Origin: Burkholderia pseudomultivorans
Lineage (GTDB): Bacteria > Pseudomonadota > Gammaproteobacteria > Burkholderiales > Burkholderiaceae
Length of the DNA stretch: 64,000 nucleotides
Reading direction: 5' to 3'
Assembly (NCBI RefSeq): GCF_001718415.1
Contig: NZ_CP013378.1
Coordinates: 1,984,001 to 2,048,000, forward strand
A program made the translations under genes and the position numbers. A model generated the notes under the pieces. It was not told the origin of the DNA, made no database searches, and saw only the letters and a program-made list of their open reading frames with translations. Below are positions 45,713 to 54,862 of this stretch, in pieces. Position 1 is the first letter of the stretch, and every line of letters starts with the position of its first letter.

Positions 45713-45739
45713 GGGCGCCGGCATGCCGGCGCCCGTTTG
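45713..45739 (+). terminator. Terminator-like palindrome after the BON gene
   Basis: GGGCGCCGGCA is followed directly by its reverse complement, giving a perfect 22-bp palindrome, then GTTTGCG. It is a strong hairpin with only a short T-run, so termination is likely but not certain. Confidence 0.6.
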
Positions 45740-45804
45740 CGCTTGCGATGCCGTGCGCCGCGCCCGACGCGGCGGCGGCCGATAACGATATCGAGGGGGC
45801 GGCG

Positions 45805-47895
45805 ATGACGAGGCTCGGGTGGGGCAGGCGGATTCTTTTCGGCGCGGCGCTGGCCGCGGTCGCGGTGCTCGGCGCTTGCAACGGCGACGAGACGGCCGAG
45901 CGCAACCGGCTGCCCGGCTTCGTCGCGGGCAGCGTGCGCACGACGGCCTATGACGGCGCGAGCGACGACCTGCTGACGGCCGGCCTCGGCAAGACCGGTC
46001 TCGCGAGCGCGACCGCGCCGGCGTTCGCGAATCCGTCGCGGCCGACGGCCGCCGAGCTGCGCCGGCTCGCGATCTGGTCGAACTACCGCGCGCTTGTCGA
46101 CATGAGCGCGAACGGCGGCTACGGCCGTTTCTGGGGGCCGAACGTCGATCTCGACGGCAACGACACGCTCGGCGAAGGCAAGATCCCCGGCACCGAATAT
46201 CTCGCGTATTCCGACGACGGCAGCGGCCGCAAGAACGTGACCTTGCTCGTGCAGGTGCCCGCGAGCTTCGATCCGGCGCAGCCGTGCATCGTCACGGCGA
46301 CGTCGTCGGGTTCGCGCGGCGTGTACGGCGCGATCTCGGCGGCCGGCGAGTGGGGGCTCAAGCGCGGCTGCGCGGTCGCATACAACGACAAGGGCGGCGG
46401 CAACGGCGCGCACGAGCTCGGCAGCGACACGGTCACGCTGATCGACGGCACGCTCGCGAATGCGGTGCTCGCCGGCAATGCGAGCCTGTTCACCGCGAAC
46501 GTGTCGAGCGCCGATCTCTCGACATACAACAGCCAGTACCCGAACCGCTACGCGTTCAAGCACGCGCATTCGCAGCAGAATCCCGAGCAGGACTGGGGGC
46601 GCGTGACGCTGCAGTCGGTCGAGTTCGCGTACTGGGCGCTGAACGAGCAGTTCGGACCGCTGATCGACGGCACGCATCGCGGCGTGCGCTATCGCGCCGG
46701 CGACATCACGACGATCGCCGCGTCGGTCAGCAACGGCGGCGGTGCGTCGCTCGCGGCGGCCGAACAGGACAGCCGCGGCTGGATCACCGCGGTCGTGGTC
46801 GGCGAGCCGCAGGTCAACGTGCGGATGTCGCCGAACGCGGTCGTGCGCAGCGGCGGCCAGCCGGTGCCGTCGTTCGGCCGGCCGCTCGCCGACTACGCGA
46901 CGCTCGCGAACCTGCTGGAGCCGTGCGCGGCCGCGTCGGCGTCGCTCGCGGGCGCGCCGTATCTCACGGCGCTGCCGGCCGCCACCACGCAGTCGATCCG
47001 CACGCAGCGCTGCGCGACGCTCGCCGCCGCGGGCCTCGTGTCGGGCAGCGACACGCAAAGCCAGGCCGCCGACGCGCTCGCGCAACTGCATGCGGCCGGC
47101 TATCTCGCCGATTCGGACCTGCTGCAGGCGCCGATGTGGGACTCGCAGGCGATTCCGGCGATCGCGGTGACCTATGCGAACGCGTACACGCGCTCGCGCG
47201 TCACCGACAACCTCTGCAACTTCAGCTTCGCGACGACGAATGCGGCCACCGGCGCGGTCGCGCCGCCCGCCGCGTCGCCGATGCCGGCCGTGTTCGGCGC
47301 CGGCAATGGCGTGCCGCCGACGGCCGGGATCAATCTCGTGTTCAACACAGGCGCGGGCGTCGACCACCGGCTCGCGACGCCCGACGCGAGCTTCGCGGGC
47401 GCGCTGTGCCTGCGCCAGCTGTGGACCAACGGGATGCTCGGGATGCCCGCGAACGTCGACGCGGTGCGCGTGAACGCGAACCTGCAGGGCAAGCCCGCGA
47501 TCATCGTGCAGGGCCGCAGCGACGCGCTCGTGCCGGTCAACCACGCGTCGCGCGCCTATGTCGCGCAGAACGGCATCAGCGAAGGCAGCCGCAGCCGGCT
47601 CGTGTTCTACGAGGTGACGAACGGCCAGCACTTCGATGCGTTCCTGCCCGTCGCGGGCTTCGACACGCGCTTCGTGCCGGTTCACTACTACAACCTGCAG
47701 GCGCTGAACCTGATGTGGCGGCACCTGAAGAACGGCGCGCCGCTGCCGCCGTCGCAGGTGATCCGCACGGTGCCGCGCGGCGGCACGCCGGGAGCGGCGC
47801 CGGCGCTGACGAGCGCGAACCTGCCGCCGATCTCCGGCGCGCCGGGCGCGAACGCGATCACGGCCGGCGCCGGCGTGATCGACGTGCCGCTCTGA
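45805..47895 (+). CDS. D-(-)-3-hydroxybutyrate oligomer hydrolase
   Basis: Hydrolase of 696 residues that cleaves 3-hydroxybutyrate oligomers left by poly(3-hydroxybutyrate) depolymerases. It matches the family along its length: 'VLGACNGDETAERNRLPGFV' near the N-terminus, 'YGRFWGPNVDLDGNDTLGEGKIPGTEYLAYSDDGSGRKNV', and the nucleophile Ser309 in 'ASVSNGGGAS'. The ATG at 45805 follows GAGGGGGCGG and gives the family length; an upstream ATG at 45748 adds 19 residues. The N-terminal signal ending in Cys suggests export, possibly as a lipoprotein. Confidence 0.95.
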   Translation: MTRLGWGRRILFGAALAAVAVLGACNGDETAERNRLPGFVAGSVRTTAYDGASDDLLTAGLGKTGLASATAPAFANPSRPTAAELRRLAIWSNYRALVDMSANGGYGRFWGPNVDLDGNDTLGEGKIPGTEYLAYSDDGSGRKNVTLLVQVPASFDPAQPCIVTATSSGSRGVYGAISAAGEWGLKRGCAVAYNDKGGGNGAHELGSDTVTLIDGTLANAVLAGNASLFTANVSSADLSTYNSQYPNRYAFKHAHSQQNPEQDWGRVTLQSVEFAYWALNEQFGPLIDGTHRGVRYRAGDITTIAASVSNGGGASLAAAEQDSRGWITAVVVGEPQVNVRMSPNAVVRSGGQPVPSFGRPLADYATLANLLEPCAAASASLAGAPYLTALPAATTQSIRTQRCATLAAAGLVSGSDTQSQAADALAQLHAAGYLADSDLLQAPMWDSQAIPAIAVTYANAYTRSRVTDNLCNFSFATTNAATGAVAPPAASPMPAVFGAGNGVPPTAGINLVFNTGAGVDHRLATPDASFAGALCLRQLWTNGMLGMPANVDAVRVNANLQGKPAIIVQGRSDALVPVNHASRAYVAQNGISEGSRSRLVFYEVTNGQHFDAFLPVAGFDTRFVPVHYYNLQALNLMWRHLKNGAPLPPSQVIRTVPRGGTPGAAPALTSANLPPISGAPGANAITAGAGVIDVPL

Positions 47896-47919
47896 GTGCG
47901 CGGCGCGCCGCCGCAACCT

Positions 47920-47950
47920 GGCCGGACCTGCGTCCGGCCTTTTTCTTTTT
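47920..47950 (+). terminator. Rho-independent terminator after the oligomer hydrolase
   Basis: GGCCGGAC-CTGC-GTCCGGCC, an 8-bp perfect stem, followed by TTTTTCTTTTT. Confidence 0.93.
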
Positions 47951-48512
47951 GGCGCGTGGAATCGGTCCCGCAGCGGTCTTTCTTCGAATGGCGAGCGCTG
48001 TAACAAATTATTACTTTACGCCGTAAAACCCCGAACTTAATATGCGCCGGTATTTTCACTTAATTTAATAAATTCGATAGAGACAATATTCCTTTCCATT
48101 TAATTAAACGATCCTTTCGATTTTGTTAGATCGGCTCGGGCTGCGACTGATTGCCATTCGGCGATTAATCGGCGCCTCGTCGACGGGAGGGTTCGTCCAT
48201 ACGCAGCGAAACTGCCTGGCGCGGCGGATTTCGCGGGGGCAGTTATTGCCGTCGATTATCGATGCGAGTACGGCGGAATCGTCGGTCGGACGTACGCCGG
48301 ATTATTGATTTGTCGTTTGCAATGGAATTGATTCCATCGATTTCATTGTGCAGTTGCGGAATAAGGGTGGGGTAAATCGTGCCGGTCGGTATTCGCCGAG
48401 CCGGTAAAAAACTCGGAGTGCGTCGCATAACGAATGCATTCCTGGTGCGGAGCGCCGGCGCAAATGATCCTTTGCGACCGGCGGTATTTATCGTTCTGTT
48501 CGAGAGGCAATA
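47951..48512. other. AT-rich intergenic region ahead of the S10 peptidase gene
   Basis: About 560 bp with no supported gene, noticeably AT-rich between 48000 and 48130 and again around 48300-48400. A TTTACG-C-CGTAAA inverted repeat lies at 48015-48027. Small open frames here lack Burkholderia codon bias. It presumably holds the promoter and silencer or activator sites for the downstream gene. Confidence 0.55.
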
Positions 48513-50360
48513 ATGACGACACTGAAGTCCTTGAAAGACGGTTTCGCGCTATTCGGAACGACACTGAGCGCGCCGCTCGCCGCGGCCACGGCCGCGGCGC
48601 TGCTCGTCACCGGTTGCGGTGGCGACGACGGGCCGAGCCCGGCTGCCGCGGCCGCGGCGGCCGCCGCGACGGCGCCGACTTCCGGCAGTGGCAGCTCGTC
48701 CGCCGGCAGCAACGCGACGACGGCCGCCACGGCCGACCAGCCGTACGTCGACACCGACGTCTACGGCACCGGCCCGAACGACGCGGTCACGGATTCGACG
48801 GAAGGGGCGGCCGTCGTGCATCGCCAGATCACGATCGGCGGCAAGACCGTCAAGTACACGGCCACCACCGGCCATCTGACGACGATCGACCCGATCACGT
48901 CGGCGCCGAACGCGAAGATGTTCTACGTCGCGTACACGCAGGACAATCCCGATCCGTCGAAGCCGCGCCCGGTCACGTTCTTCTACAACGGCGGCCCCGG
49001 TTCGTCGTCGGTCTACCTGCTGCTCGGCTCGTTCGGGCCGAAGCGCCTGCAGTCGTCGTTCCCGAACTTCACGCCGCCCGCGCCGTACAAGCTGCTCGAC
49101 AACCCGGACAGCCTGCTCGACCGCACCGACCTCGTGTTCATCAACCCGGTCGGCACCGGCTACTCGGCGGCGATCGCCCCGGCGAAGAACAAGGACTTCT
49201 GGGGCACCGACCAGGACGCACGATCGATCGACCGCTTCATCCAGCGCTACCTGACCAAGTACTCGCGCTGGAACTCGCCGAAGTTCCTGTACGGCGAATC
49301 GTACGGCACCGCGCGCAGCGCGGTCGTGTCGTGGGTGCTGCATGAGGACGGCATCGACCTGAACGGGATCACGCTGCAGTCGTCGATCCTCGACTACGCG
49401 AACGCGCTGTCCGCGCCGGGCACGTTCCCGACGCTCGCGGCCGACGCGTTCTACTGGAAGAAGACGACGCTCAACCCGACGCCGACCGATCTCGACGCGT
49501 ACATGGTGCAGGCGCGCAACTACGCGGACAACACGCTCGCGCCGCTCGCGCAGAAGCCGAACCCGCAGGACGGCGGCTTCGTCAACGTGCGGCTGAACCT
49601 GAACCTGCAGACGGCGCAGCAGATGGGCTCGTACATCGGCACGGACCCGACGTCGCTGATCCAGACCTTCGGCAATCCGGCCGCGCTCGGCAACGTGCCG
49701 TCGTCGGATGACAACCCGCCGTACACGTTCTTCCTGACGCTGGTGCCGGGCACGCAGATCGGCCAGTACGACGGTCGCGCGAACTTCACCGGCAAGGGCA
49801 TCGCGCCGTACATCCTGCCGAACTCGGGCAGCAACGATCCGTCGATCACGAACGTCGGCGGCGCGTACACGGTGCTGTGGAACAGCTACATCAACACCGA
49901 CCTCAAGTACACGTCGACGTCGTCGTTCGTGGACCTGAACGACCAGGTCTTCAACAACTGGGACTTCAGCCACATCGACCCGACCGGCGCGAACAAGGGC
50001 GGCGGCAATACGCTGTACACGGCCGGCGACCTCGCGTCGACGATGAGCGTGAACCCGGACCTGAAGGTGCTGTCGGCGAACGGCTACTTCGATGCGGTCA
50101 CGCCGTTCCACCAGACCGAGCTGACGCTCGCGCAGATGCCGCTCGATCCGACGATCAAGGCGCAGAACCTGACGATCAAGAATTACCCGTCCGGTCACAT
50201 GATCTATCTGAACGACGCGTCGCGGACCGCGCTGAAGGCCGATCTCGGCAACTTCTACGACGGGATCCTGGCGAACCGTACCGCGCTGCAGCGCGTGCTG
50301 AAACTGCAGGCGCGCACGCAGCAGCTGCGTCAGCAGCAGCTCCAGCAGCAGGGGCGCTAA
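48513..50360 (+). CDS. Serine carboxypeptidase (peptidase S10) lipoprotein
   Basis: A 615-residue exported enzyme. The signal ends in a lipobox-like 'LLVTGCGG', followed by a low-complexity Ala/Ser/Thr linker (about 40-75). The alpha/beta-hydrolase S10 domain has 'TFFYNGGPGSSSVYLLLGSFGP', the nucleophile Ser263 in 'LYGESYGTARSAV', Asp in 'NGYFDAVTPF' and His in 'YPSGHMIYL'. The 30 last residues are Gln/Leu-rich. It should act on peptides at the cell surface or outside. Confidence 0.93.
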   Translation: MTTLKSLKDGFALFGTTLSAPLAAATAAALLVTGCGGDDGPSPAAAAAAAAATAPTSGSGSSSAGSNATTAATADQPYVDTDVYGTGPNDAVTDSTEGAAVVHRQITIGGKTVKYTATTGHLTTIDPITSAPNAKMFYVAYTQDNPDPSKPRPVTFFYNGGPGSSSVYLLLGSFGPKRLQSSFPNFTPPAPYKLLDNPDSLLDRTDLVFINPVGTGYSAAIAPAKNKDFWGTDQDARSIDRFIQRYLTKYSRWNSPKFLYGESYGTARSAVVSWVLHEDGIDLNGITLQSSILDYANALSAPGTFPTLAADAFYWKKTTLNPTPTDLDAYMVQARNYADNTLAPLAQKPNPQDGGFVNVRLNLNLQTAQQMGSYIGTDPTSLIQTFGNPAALGNVPSSDDNPPYTFFLTLVPGTQIGQYDGRANFTGKGIAPYILPNSGSNDPSITNVGGAYTVLWNSYINTDLKYTSTSSFVDLNDQVFNNWDFSHIDPTGANKGGGNTLYTAGDLASTMSVNPDLKVLSANGYFDAVTPFHQTELTLAQMPLDPTIKAQNLTIKNYPSGHMIYLNDASRTALKADLGNFYDGILANRTALQRVLKLQARTQQLRQQQLQQQGR

Positions 50361-50435
50361 GCCCGACGGGCGGGGCAGCCCGCTGCGCGCGGTTCGCCGC
50401 CGCGCGGGGCGGGCCGCCGGTCTCCTGCAACGACG

Positions 50436-50474
50436 ACAGCCCGATCGGCGATGGCCGGTCGGGCTGTTTTTTTC
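50436..50474. terminator. Terminator between S10 peptidase and tauE-like gene
   Basis: ACAGCCCGATCGGC pairs with GGCCGGTCGGGCTGT around a short loop, then a run of seven T. It separates convergent genes. Confidence 0.88.
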
Positions 50475-50501
50475 ATGTAGGGAAGGGGCGGCGGGGCAGG
50501 C

Positions 50502-51290
50502 TCAGGCGAGCACGAGCCGCACGCCGACCGCGACCAGCGTCGCGGCGAGCAGGTTGCGCAGCAGCCGCTCGGGCGCGCGCGCGGACAGCAGGCTGCCGAG
50601 CACGATGCCGGGCAGCGAGCCGAGCAGCAGCGACAGCAGCATCGACCAGTCGACCGAGCCGAGCAGCCAGTGGCCCATGCCGGCGACCAGCGTGAGCGGC
50701 ACGGCATGCGCGATGTCGGAACCGACGATGCGGGTCGTCGCGAGGGCCGGATACAACAGCAGCAGCACGGTGACGCCGATCGCGCCGGCGCCGACCGAGG
50801 TCATCGACACCAGCACGCCGAGCACGGCGCCGGTCAGTACCGTCGACCACAGCGTGCGGGCGGGGCTCGGCGCGAGCGGGTTGCGCGCGGCGAACGCGGC
50901 GAGCTGCGGCCGGAAGATCAGCGCGAGCGACGTGAGCAGCAGCGCGATGCCGAGCACGAGCTGGATCGTCCGCGCGGTGCCCGGCGAATTCACCCCGTGC
51001 GTATGCAATACCCACAGCGTGACGGCTGAGGCCGGGACGCTGCCTGCGGCGAGCCGCCCGGTGATGCGCCAGTCGATCGAGCCCTTCAGGCCGTGCACGA
51101 GCGTGCCGGTGGCCTTGGTCGCGGCCGCGTACAGCAGGTCGGTGCCGACCGCCGTCGCGGGATGGACGCCGAACAGCAGCACCAGGATCGGCGTCATCAG
51201 CGAACCGCCGCCGACGCCCGTCAGGCCGACGAGGACGCCGACGAACAGGCCGGACAGGGAGTACAGCAGATCGATATGGGGAAGCGACAT
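50502..51290 (-). CDS. TauE/SafE-family sulfite/anion exporter
   Basis: Membrane protein of 262 residues with seven to eight helices. The first half carries 'SLSGLFVGVLVGLTGVGGGSLMTPILVLLFGVHPATAVGTDLLYAAATKATGTLVHG' and the second half 'LGVLVSMTSVGAGAIGVTVLLLLYPALATTRIVGSDIAHAVPLTLVAG', the duplicated TauE signature. Members export sulfite, sulfoacetate and related anions. No sulfur gene is adjacent, so the substrate is open. Confidence 0.9.
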   Translation of the reverse strand: MSLPHIDLLYSLSGLFVGVLVGLTGVGGGSLMTPILVLLFGVHPATAVGTDLLYAAATKATGTLVHGLKGSIDWRITGRLAAGSVPASAVTLWVLHTHGVNSPGTARTIQLVLGIALLLTSLALIFRPQLAAFAARNPLAPSPARTLWSTVLTGAVLGVLVSMTSVGAGAIGVTVLLLLYPALATTRIVGSDIAHAVPLTLVAGMGHWLLGSVDWSMLLSLLLGSLPGIVLGSLLSARAPERLLRNLLAATLVAVGVRLVLA

Positions 51291-51597
51291 CGGCAGCAGG
51301 CAGTTGTGCGGCGTTCGGCGGCGGCGCGTGGGTCAAAGTCCGCCATTGTCGCAAAAGTGGCGGTTCGGTGTACGACTGCGTTAAAAATCGGTCGGCGCGC
51401 GCTTCCGGCGGCGGTGTGCGGTCGCAGATGAAACGGGCGTTTGAATGGGCACGGGCGGGCGCGTCGTACCAGGGCGCGGCGGGCCGATGGACCGCTATCG
51501 GCGGGTGCGGCGCGGATTGAACGGTGCGAAAGGCGCGCCCGGCGCGGAGGGAGAGACGACGCGGCGCAGGCCGCATCGTCCCGTCGAGGCGCGCGGA
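51291..51597. other. Gap between tauE-like and DHA2 genes
   Basis: A 307-bp stretch between the tauE-like start and the end of the upstream DHA2 gene. The open frames on both strands have no recognisable domain and appear to be chance frames in GC-rich DNA. It should carry the tauE-like promoter. Confidence 0.4.
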
Positions 51598-53040
51598 TCA
51601 GTGCATCGCCGGGCCGACCCCGCCTTCGACGGCATCCTGCCGCCGCGCCCGCAGCGCGAGACCGATCAGCGCGGCCGCCGCGGCGAACGCCGCGCCGAAC
51701 GCGAACGCCGTGTGGTAGCCGCCGTTCAATGCGTCGAGCGGGGCGGCGCGGGCGGCCGTCAGCGCGTCGGTGCGCGCGGCCGCGAGGCTCGCGAGTACCG
51801 CGAGGCCGAGCGCACCGCCCATCATGAAGGCGGTATTGACGATGCCCGACGCGAGGCCCGAGTCGGCCGGATCGACGTCGCTCATCGCCGCGAGCAGCAT
51901 CGGGTTGAACGCGATGCCCGCGCCGATGCCGAGCAGCGTCATGCCCGGCAGCACGTGCCAGACGAAGCCGCCGTCGACCGGTGCGCGCGAGAACAGCGCG
52001 AGGCCGGCCGCCGCGATCAGCAGGCCGGCCGCGAGCGGGCCGCGAATCCCGAAGCGCATCACGATCCGCGCGGACAACCCAAGCGAGAACGCGGCCATGA
52101 TCAGGTTCGCCGGCAGGAACGCGAGGCCGACCTGCAGCGGCGCGTAGCCGAGCACGCGCTGCATGTAGAGCGCGGACAGGAAGAACCACGCGAACATCGC
52201 GGCGGCCCACATCACGCCGATCACGTTCGCGAGCGCGACGTTGCGTGCGCCGAACAGCGTGAGCGGCATCAGCGGATGCGCGACGCGCGCCTCGATCGCG
52301 ACGAACAGCGCGAACAGCACGACGGCCGCGCCGATCAGCGCGACGGTCTGCGTCGACAGCCAGCCGGCCTCGTTGCCGCCGACGATGCCGTAGACGGCGA
52401 GCATCAGCGACGCGGTCACCGTGATCGCGCCCGCGACGTCGAGCCGCGCGGCGCCGGCCGGCGCGCGCATGCGCGGCAGCAGTGCCACGCACAGCGCATA
52501 GACGGCGAGGCCGATCGGCAGGTTGACGAGAAAGATCCAGTGCCACGACAGCGTGCTGGTCAGCAAGCCGCCGAGCAGCACGCCGATGCTGCCGCCGCCC
52601 GCGCAGACGAAGCCGTACACGCCCATCGCGCGTGCTCGTTCGCCGGGCTCGGTAAACAGGTTCATGATCAGCGACAGCGATACGGCCGACACGATCGCGC
52701 CGCCGAAGCCCTGTACCGCGCGCGCGGCGATCAGCATCGCCTGCGACTGCGCGAGGCCGCAGGCGAGCGACGCGAGCGTGAAGACGACGAGTCCCGCGAG
52801 GAACATGCGCCGCTGTCCGTACAGGTCGCCGAGCCGGCCGCCGAGCAGCAGGCAGCCGCCGAAGGTCAGCAGGTACGCGTTGACGACCCAGACGAGCGCG
52901 GTTTCGGTGAAGCGGAGATCGGTGCTGATCGACGGAAGCGCGACGTTCACGATCGTGCTGTCGAGCACGATCATCAGCACGCCGAGACAGAGGACGATCA
53001 GCGCATACCAGCGTCTTTCGCCGTGGATGCCGTGGGTCAT
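51598..53040 (-). CDS. DHA2-family multidrug efflux MFS transporter (EmrB/QacA type)
   Basis: Fourteen-helix transporter of 480 residues. It has 'CLGVLMIVLDSTIVNVALPSI' with the helix-1 Asp, 'GGRLGDLYGQRRMFLAG' in loop 2-3, 'RAVQGFGGAIVSAVSLSLIMNLF' in helix 4, and antiporter motif C 'GGGSIGVLLGGLLTSTLSWHWIFLVNLPIG' in helix 5. These features are typical of proton-coupled drug export. No membrane-fusion protein gene accompanies it. Confidence 0.93.
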   Translation of the reverse strand: MTHGIHGERRWYALIVLCLGVLMIVLDSTIVNVALPSISTDLRFTETALVWVVNAYLLTFGGCLLLGGRLGDLYGQRRMFLAGLVVFTLASLACGLAQSQAMLIAARAVQGFGGAIVSAVSLSLIMNLFTEPGERARAMGVYGFVCAGGGSIGVLLGGLLTSTLSWHWIFLVNLPIGLAVYALCVALLPRMRAPAGAARLDVAGAITVTASLMLAVYGIVGGNEAGWLSTQTVALIGAAVVLFALFVAIEARVAHPLMPLTLFGARNVALANVIGVMWAAAMFAWFFLSALYMQRVLGYAPLQVGLAFLPANLIMAAFSLGLSARIVMRFGIRGPLAAGLLIAAAGLALFSRAPVDGGFVWHVLPGMTLLGIGAGIAFNPMLLAAMSDVDPADSGLASGIVNTAFMMGGALGLAVLASLAAARTDALTAARAAPLDALNGGYHTAFAFGAAFAAAAALIGLALRARRQDAVEGGVGPAMH

Positions 53041-53161
53041 TGGCTTGCCGCCTTTTGATAGTTATTTGAAAGGCTGCATTCTAGTCGGCATTCGCGAAGG
53101 CTTCCTGCCGGTTTGTGGCAGCAGCGTCGCGTAGTGGTCGGTGCGACGCCGCTGCGGCACA

Positions 53162-53893
53162 TCACGCGCGCCCCGGCAGTTCGCAGCCGTCGGGGCCGCA
53201 TGCGGCCGCGTCGCCGCCGGCGGGTTCGACGACGCCGTCGCGCCACGCCTGGTCGAGCGCCTGCGCGAACACGTCGGCCGGCTGCGCGCCCGACACCGCG
53301 TAGCGGCCGCCGAACACGAACAGCGGCACGCCGCGCCCGCCGATCTGCGCGGCGCGTGCGATGTCGGCGTCGACTTCGTCGCGATACGCGTCGCTGCGCA
53401 GCACCGATTCGACGGCCGAGCGCTCGAGCCCGGCGTCGACGGCGAAATCGGCCAGTTCGGCGTGATCGAACAGCGAGCCGTGCTCGCAGAAATAGGCGCG
53501 ATACAGCCGCTCGGTCAGCGCATGCGCGCGGCCGGTCGCTTCTGCGAGCTTGACGAGCCGGTGGCCGTCGAGCGTGTCGCCGACGAAGGTGCCGGGCAGG
53601 TCGTAGCGCAGCCCGACGCTCGCGGCCGCGTCGGTCACCTGGCGCAGCATCTGGTCGACCTGCGCGGGCGACATCCGGTACTTGCCGGCGAGCATCGCCT
53701 CGACCGGCTCGACCGGCTGGCCGGGCATCAGCCGGTACGCGCGCAGCGCGACGTCGACGCGGTCCGCGTGTGCGAACGCGGCCAGCGCCTCGTCGAAGCG
53801 GCGCTTGCCGATCCAGCACCACGGGCAGATCAGGTCGGACCAGATTTCGACGGTGAGGGTCGGGCGGGCAGTCGGGGCGGGGGCGGTCGGCAT
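53162..53893 (-). CDS. DsbA-family oxidoreductase, FrnE-like
   Basis: A 243-residue cytoplasmic thioredoxin-fold protein without a signal peptide. The active site is 'SDLICPWCWIGKRRFDEAL' (CPWC), and 'GGRGVPLFVFGGRYAVSGAQPADVFAQAL' includes the cis-Pro loop. An extra Cys pair lies at the C-terminus ('AACGPDGCELPG'), which could form a second redox centre or bind metal, as in FrnE. FrnE-type proteins take part in oxidative stress response or polyketide chemistry. Confidence 0.9.
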   Translation of the reverse strand: MPTAPAPTARPTLTVEIWSDLICPWCWIGKRRFDEALAAFAHADRVDVALRAYRLMPGQPVEPVEAMLAGKYRMSPAQVDQMLRQVTDAAASVGLRYDLPGTFVGDTLDGHRLVKLAEATGRAHALTERLYRAYFCEHGSLFDHAELADFAVDAGLERSAVESVLRSDAYRDEVDADIARAAQIGGRGVPLFVFGGRYAVSGAQPADVFAQALDQAWRDGVVEPAGGDAAACGPDGCELPGRA

Positions 53894-54047
53894 GGGCGGC
53901 TCGAGGCGATAAAAAATGTAACCGAGACTATATCATTTTTGCGATTCGATGCCGCGGCGCGGCAGGCGGGGGCGCCTCAAGCATAGTCGCGCAAACCGCT
54001 TCCCGAAAGGGCGGGCGACCGGCCATGCGACGCGGGGGCCCTTGCCG

Positions 54048-54695
54048 CTACGCGTCGCCCTGCGTGTCCTTCAGGTGCTTCAGGTGCTTGTAGACCGTCG
54101 CGCGCCCCATGCCGAGCACGTTCGCGACGTAGTTCGCCGCGCTCTTGCCGCGAAACGCGCCTTCCGCATGCAGCGCCTCGACGAGCTCGCGCCGGTGCTC
54201 GCGCGTGAGCCCGTTCAGCCCGATCTGCCGCTCGCGCAGCCAGCCGTGCAGGAACGTGTTGATGCGTTCCTGCCAGTCGTCGCGGAACAGTTCGTCGGGT
54301 TGCGCGACGACGCCCGCGCCCTTGATGAACAGGTCGAGCGTCGCGCGCACTTCGTCGAACACCGCGATGTTGAAGTTGATGCACATCATCCCGGCCGGGC
54401 GGCCGTCGTCGTCGAACAGCACGTTGCTCACGCAGCGCATGCGCCGGCCGTCCCAGTTCAGCTTCTCGTACGGGCCGATCACGCGCTCGCGCGCCGAATG
54501 GTCGATTTCCTCGAGCGCGGAATCGTCGCCGACCTCGCGCTTCGACAGGTTGTTCGCGAGATACAGCACGGTCTGGTCGTGCAGGTCGTGGATCACGACT
54601 TCCGCATACGGGAAGAACAGCGCCGCGATACCGTCGGCGAGCGGCGCATAGCGGGTGAGCAGCAGGTCTTTGACGGGGGATTTCTTCTTGCGCAT
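54048..54695 (-). CDS. dauR: YheO/DauR-type transcriptional regulator
   Basis: A 215-residue regulator: a YheO-like PAS domain (about 10-125; 'LADGIAALFFPYAEVVIHDLHDQTVLYLANNLSKREVGDDSALEEID', 'GRRMRCVSNVLFDDDGRPAGMMCINFN') and a C-terminal HTH ('RRELVEALHAEGAFRGKSAANYVANVLGMGRATVYKHLKHLK'). DauR controls D-arginine use in Pseudomonas aeruginosa, where it sits with DauB and DauA homologues as here. An ATG 13 codons upstream is an alternative start. Confidence 0.85.
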   Translation of the reverse strand: MRKKKSPVKDLLLTRYAPLADGIAALFFPYAEVVIHDLHDQTVLYLANNLSKREVGDDSALEEIDHSARERVIGPYEKLNWDGRRMRCVSNVLFDDDGRPAGMMCINFNIAVFDEVRATLDLFIKGAGVVAQPDELFRDDWQERINTFLHGWLRERQIGLNGLTREHRRELVEALHAEGAFRGKSAANYVANVLGMGRATVYKHLKHLKDTQGDA

Positions 54696-54862
54696 CGGAA
54701 TCGCGATCTCGGGTGGGCGGGAGCCGGGCGGCATGTCGGGCCGGCGCGCCGGGGCGTCGGCGGCAGGCAGGCCTGCGGCGGGCGCGTCGGCGGCACGCAG
54801 ATGCGCGTGCTCGCGCCGCGCCGCGGTTGCGCCATTGTATCGGCCCCGCGGGCGCGTGACGC

